Positions 13,668-16,905 of a stretch of DNA of 16,905 nucleotides are shown here, one piece after another. Numbering within the stretch: the first letter of the stretch is position 1; the number at the start of each line of letters is the position of its first letter. Location: positions 1 to 16,905 of the forward strand of contig VGMB01000007.1 of assembly GCA_016866585.1 (NCBI GenBank). The letters are read 5' to 3'. The translations under genes and the position numbers were made by a program. Source of the DNA: Chlamydiota bacterium. GTDB lineage: Bacteria > Chlamydiota > Chlamydiia > Chlamydiales > Rhabdochlamydiaceae. Under the pieces are notes generated by a model, which made no database searches, was not told the origin of the DNA, and worked only from the letters and a program-made list of their open reading frames with translations.

Positions 13668-15167
13668 ATGTTAGAGAAAAAAATTGATATTGAGGAAGGT
13701 GATCAAGGGAAGATCATTGGGAGATGGAGGGAAATAGAGCTTCTGAGAGAGCTTTTTGACTCAAGAAGGGCAGAGTTTATCGCAGTCTATGGAAGACGCA
13801 GGGTAGGAAAAACCTACTTGATAAAAAATCTCATTGATTCCTTTCCAGCAGTTTTTTTTCACGTCACTGGTATTCAGCGTGGACCTCTAAAAGACCAACT
13901 GGCTGAATTTGCTAAACAAATTGGCGTGACCTTTTATCAAGGCCCGTCTCTTATTCCTAGATCTAGCTGGATCGATGCTTTTGAGGATCTCACAACTGCC
14001 ATCAATAAAATTCCGAAAGATCAAAAAGTGGTCCTCTTCTTTGATGAATTTCCTTGGATGGCGACTCCGCGTTCGAAGCTTATTATGGCTTTAGAATTGT
14101 ATTGGAATCGATATTGGGTATTTGATAATCGAATTAAACTGATTATTTGCGGTTCTGCTACATCATGGATTATTGAAAATATTATCAACAATAAAGGGGG
14201 GCTTCATAATAGAGTAACCCGTACGATCCATTTGCAACCCTTTTCTCTATACGAGACAGAGAGCTATTTAAAGGAATATAAAATCAATCTCAATCGAAAG
14301 CAAATTCTCGATCTTTATACTATTTTAGGTGGAGTGCCCCTTTATTGGTCTTATGTGAGAAAAGGGCATTCCGCCTATCAATGTATCGATGAGCTATGTT
14401 TTCAAAGAAATGGTCCACTAGTTAAAGAGTTTGAACGTCTGTTTGAATCTCTATTTGAAGATGCAGGGCCTTATATCGAGCTAATTCGTACAATCGCCTC
14501 GTATCGCTACGGGATTGGCCAAGCAGAATTAATAGCAAAATCACAGCTTCCTGATGGCGGGTACACTGTGCGCCGATTGCGCCAATTAGAAGAAGCAGGA
14601 TTTGTTACAAGCCTTATTCCTTATGGAAGAAAAGACAAAGGGCTTTATTATGTAATTGATGATGAATATAGCCTGTTTTACTTGTATTGGATGGAACCAA
14701 AATTGAAAGTTATTTCTAGAAAATCGATTAATCAAGGATTTTGGTTGGCGCAAGCAAATCAACCCGCATGGAAAACTTGGGCCGCGCTATCTTTCGAATC
14801 TACTTGCTATAAACACATCGATCAAATTCGCAAAGCGCTAAAAATTGATCCAGGGGCCTCCTCTGGGACTTGGCGATTCGTTCCAAAATCAGGTCAAGGC
14901 GAGGGAGCTCAAATAGATCTTCTTTTTGATCGATTAGACGGAGCCATTACTCTTTGTGAAATTAAATATTCGGACAAACCATTTGCCATTGACAAATCTT
15001 ATGCACAAGAAATTTTAAAAAAAATGGAAGTTTTTAGGCAACAAACGAAGACAAAAAAACAGCTCTTCTTCTCTATGATCACAACAATGGGCTTAAAACC
15101 AACTATGTATTCTGAAGAGCTTATTTCTAGTGAAGCTACTTTAGATGATTTGTTTAAAAATATTTAA
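13668..15167 (+). CDS. AAA ATPase with C-terminal DUF234/PD-(D/E)XK-like domain
   Basis: A 499-residue protein of the archaeal-type ATPase family (PF01637-like with DUF234), found scattered in archaea and bacteria and without a settled role. Walker A is YGRRRVGKTYL (41-51), Walker B is VVLFFDEFPWM (121-131), and LIICGSATSWI (158-168) acts as sensor 1. After the ATPase come LQPFSLYETESYL and a helical lid, then a winged-helix segment at about 278-320 (YGIGQAELIAK, YTVRRLRQLEEAGFV). The C-terminal part has FESTC (376-380), AQIDLLF (D417) and LCEIKYS (E431, K433), the spacing of a PD-(D/E)XK nuclease fold as described for DUF234. ATG 13668 follows AAGGATG at about eight bases. The gene is preceded by the dyad array and has a patchy-family character typical of mobile or defence-linked genes. 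Confidence 0.88.
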   Translation: MLEKKIDIEEGDQGKIIGRWREIELLRELFDSRRAEFIAVYGRRRVGKTYLIKNLIDSFPAVFFHVTGIQRGPLKDQLAEFAKQIGVTFYQGPSLIPRSSWIDAFEDLTTAINKIPKDQKVVLFFDEFPWMATPRSKLIMALELYWNRYWVFDNRIKLIICGSATSWIIENIINNKGGLHNRVTRTIHLQPFSLYETESYLKEYKINLNRKQILDLYTILGGVPLYWSYVRKGHSAYQCIDELCFQRNGPLVKEFERLFESLFEDAGPYIELIRTIASYRYGIGQAELIAKSQLPDGGYTVRRLRQLEEAGFVTSLIPYGRKDKGLYYVIDDEYSLFYLYWMEPKLKVISRKSINQGFWLAQANQPAWKTWAALSFESTCYKHIDQIRKALKIDPGASSGTWRFVPKSGQGEGAQIDLLFDRLDGAITLCEIKYSDKPFAIDKSYAQEILKKMEVFRQQTKTKKQLFFSMITTMGLKPTMYSEELISSEATLDDLFKNI

Positions 15168-15181
15168 CAATGGTTTTATTT

Positions 15182-15206
15182 AAAATCTTAATTGATTTTA
15201 TTTTTT
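15182..15206 (+). terminator. AU-rich hairpin with T run after the ATPase gene
   Basis: AAAATC and GATTTT pair around TTAATT, and after one A there are six T. It starts 15 bases after the ATPase stop. The stem is weak (one G-C pair), so the call is moderate. Confidence 0.4.
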
Positions 15207-15246
15207 CAGATTGTTTTGAATTAAAATTGTTGTGCATCATGGATGA

Positions 15247-15522
15247 ATGAAAAATCGTTTCAAAACAATTTTGTTTGACCTACTTGGTATTGCTTGTGCA
15301 ATCGGAACTACTCCAGTGTGGGCGGCTGGTCATGAAAAAGAAAAGAAGGATAGCGTGGATTACGAACAGTTGAAGATCAAATCCTATAAACACTGGGATC
15401 CTCTCCGGCCTAAGTTCAAAAATTTAACCGGCCGCATCTTTGAAAAAAGCGCTTATTCACCCCAGTATGAAGAAGCGGAACTCTTTGACGCAGAACTTTT
15501 AAAATGGCTGGGACAAACATGA
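15247..15522 (+). CDS. Small protein of unknown family, coupled to the resistance-like fusion gene
   Basis: A 91-residue protein I do not recognise. Residues 1-26 resemble a signal peptide: Lys/Arg at 2-6, a moderately hydrophobic stretch interrupted by Asp11, and a possible cleavage site after TTPVWA. The rest is charged and aromatic (SYKHWDPLRPKFKNLTGRIF, SPQYEEAELFDAELLKWLG) with no membrane segment. ATG 15247 has only a weak GGA upstream. The stop overlaps the ATG of the next gene in ATGA, so the two are probably translated together, and this protein may belong to the same acquired unit. If the signal peptide is real, the protein acts outside the cytoplasm, unlike its partner. No function is proposed. 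Confidence 0.65.
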   Translation: MKNRFKTILFDLLGIACAIGTTPVWAAGHEKEKKDSVDYEQLKIKSYKHWDPLRPKFKNLTGRIFEKSAYSPQYEEAELFDAELLKWLGQT

Positions 15523-16905
15523 TAGAATCCATCATTCATTGCTTAAACGCTAATTACGGCATCTCAGCAGCTGTGCTTACACTTCTTCCAATAGGAGCGG
15601 ATATGAATGCTTCCGTCTATAAAGCTGAGACGAAGAGCAGCCAGTCCTATTTCGTCAAGATGAAGCGTGGCCATTACTATGATATGAGCGTTGCAATATT
15701 AGCCCTTCTGCAAGCTTCTGGAATTCAACAGATCATTCCGCCTATCAAAACAACCAATGGCAAGCTAACTCAGCACATCAGCGGTTCTACTCTTACTGTT
15801 TATCCATTTATCAATGGACAGAACGGATTCTGCTATAGCCTAACGGACGAACAATGGACTGTTCTAGGTAAGGTATTGAGGCAAGTGCATGAATTTGATG
15901 TACCGCCTTCAGTCAAAGATCTAATCAGAAAGGAGGCTTATTCGGATAAATGGAGGAAAGCTGTTCGATCGCTTTATTCTCATATTGACTGTAACCTAAA
16001 CGGTGATGAAACGGCTTTGAAGCTGCAGGCTTTTATGAGAGAGCACAGGGAGATAATTCATCACCTGGTAGATAGGACTGAAGCTTTAAGCCAAAAGATC
16101 CAAGAGCAATCGCCTGAATTTGTGCTGTGCCATTCAGACATCCACGGCGGGAACGTGCTGATCGATGAAAGCGGCTCGATATTCATAGTGGATTGGGACG
16201 ATCCTATTATGGCTCCCAAAGAGCGCGATCTCATGTTTATTGGCGGGGGAGTGGCTAATGTCTGGAATAATCCGCACGAAGAAGAATTTTTTTATAAAGG
16301 ATATGGGAAGACTGAAATCAACCGGGCCATCCTAGCTTATTACCGGCACGAACGAATCGTGGAAGACATTGCAGAATACGGACAAGCGCTGCTTTTGATG
16401 CCGGACGGAGGCAAAGAGAGGTCGGCAATGCTTGAACAGTTTAAGGGCATGTTTGAACCCAATGGCGTTGTGGACACAGCATTAAAAACAGATGTCGATA
16501 CGCAAGCGCGCCTCATATCCTCTGAAAAAGAGAAAAAATCTGCTATTGATTTTAGGCAGAAGCATTTTTTTGACCGGCTGAACATTCAAGACCCTTACGC
16601 TTGGGCATTAGATCAAAAAGATCATCTTCATTGGCTCTTATACGATAGAGGTGAAGTTATCGGGTATGCCCATGTGCAAATGTGGCCGGATCATAGGGCT
16701 GCTCTGCGCATCATAGTCATTGATGAACAAAAGCGCGGCAGCGGCATGGGAAAATACTTGATGGATCATTGCGAACAGGAACTGAAGCAAAGAGGCGTAA
16801 CGCTTTTTCAAACTGAAGCTTCCCCGAATGCCTATCTTTTCTACAAAAAGCTTGGGTACATAGACATGCCGTTCAATAATCCGGATGGAGAGGCTACCCA
16901 CCCTG
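15519..16905 (+). CDS. Aminoglycoside phosphotransferase-GNAT acetyltransferase fusion, 3' end outside window
   Basis: An open frame of 462 codons runs off the right edge with no stop. Residues 1-310 form an APH-type kinase: K47 in YFVKMKRG is the likely ATP-binding Lys, HSDIHGGNVLID (205-216) carries the catalytic D207 and N212, and VDWDDP (224-229) holds the metal-binding Asp, followed by APKERDLMFIGGG (232-244). The DWDDP/PKERDLMF wording recalls the spectinomycin phosphotransferase APH(9) group. From about 340 a GNAT domain begins: LRIIVIDEQKRGSGMG (396-411) contains the acetyl-CoA loop R-x-x-G-x-G, and AYLFYKKLGY (438-447) is motif B. Such enzymes phosphorylate or acetylate small molecules or antibiotics; the real substrates are unknown. 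The start overlaps the upstream stop (ATGA) with GGGA before it. GC is clearly higher (33 of 60 bases at 16141-16200, against 16 of 60 at 7501-7560), suggesting recent transfer. Confidence 0.88.
   Translation, partial: MIESIIHCLNANYGISAAVLTLLPIGADMNASVYKAETKSSQSYFVKMKRGHYYDMSVAILALLQASGIQQIIPPIKTTNGKLTQHISGSTLTVYPFINGQNGFCYSLTDEQWTVLGKVLRQVHEFDVPPSVKDLIRKEAYSDKWRKAVRSLYSHIDCNLNGDETALKLQAFMREHREIIHHLVDRTEALSQKIQEQSPEFVLCHSDIHGGNVLIDESGSIFIVDWDDPIMAPKERDLMFIGGGVANVWNNPHEEEFFYKGYGKTEINRAILAYYRHERIVEDIAEYGQALLLMPDGGKERSAMLEQFKGMFEPNGVVDTALKTDVDTQARLISSEKEKKSAIDFRQKHFFDRLNIQDPYAWALDQKDHLHWLLYDRGEVIGYAHVQMWPDHRAALRIIVIDEQKRGSGMGKYLMDHCEQELKQRGVTLFQTEASPNAYLFYKKLGYIDMPFNNPDGEATHP

Overview
The window looks like chromosome from a low-GC member of the Chlamydiae outside the Chlamydiaceae, probably a Rhabdochlamydia- or Simkania-like intracellular symbiont. 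This is inferred from protein character, not from a database search. The dCTP deaminase has the chlamydial form of the family, ruvB sits next to it, and a SpoIID-type wall protein and paired CNNM/CBS membrane proteins are also present. KatG, a ubiquitin-ligase effector remnant and long proteins without recognised families fit the larger, more flexible genomes of environmental chlamydiae.

Layout. 1-170 (-): start of a DUF2071-type gene, cut by the window edge. 525-2675 (+): catalase-peroxidase katG, ending in a strong two-way terminator facing spoIID. 2721-4924 (-): two-gene unit ruvB then spoIID with a 4-base overlap. 4925-5961: no intact gene, but a decayed coding stretch at about 5286-5722. 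5962-6528 (+): dcd. 6691-9063 (+): 790-residue unknown protein with a 35-residue helical repeat and an in-frame run of nine G that could act as an on/off switch. 9279-12130 (+): unit of a small FtsL/DivIC-like membrane protein and two CNNM/CBS proteins. 12367-13236 (-): broken NEL-domain (IpaH/SspH-type) E3 ubiquitin ligase effector with a stop codon just before the catalytic CxD motif. 13324-13582: inverted repeat followed by an ordered array of TATCCG/CGGATA dyads with a 54-base period. 13668-15167 (+): AAA ATPase with a C-terminal PD-(D/E)XK-like domain. 15247 to the end (+): a small protein coupled to a higher-GC phosphotransferase-acetyltransferase fusion that runs off the window.

The left and middle parts (katG, ruvB-spoIID, dcd, CNNM unit) look like housekeeping genes for oxidative stress, recombination, wall remodelling, pyrimidine nucleotide supply and membrane/ion functions. 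The right third, from about 12.3 kb, looks accessory: a decayed host-directed effector, a repeat array beside a mobile-type ATPase, and an antibiotic-resistance-like fusion whose base composition differs from the rest. The most interesting leads are the effector remnant, the poly-G switch in the repeat protein, the dyad array with its ATPase, and the two-domain phosphotransferase-acetyltransferase.
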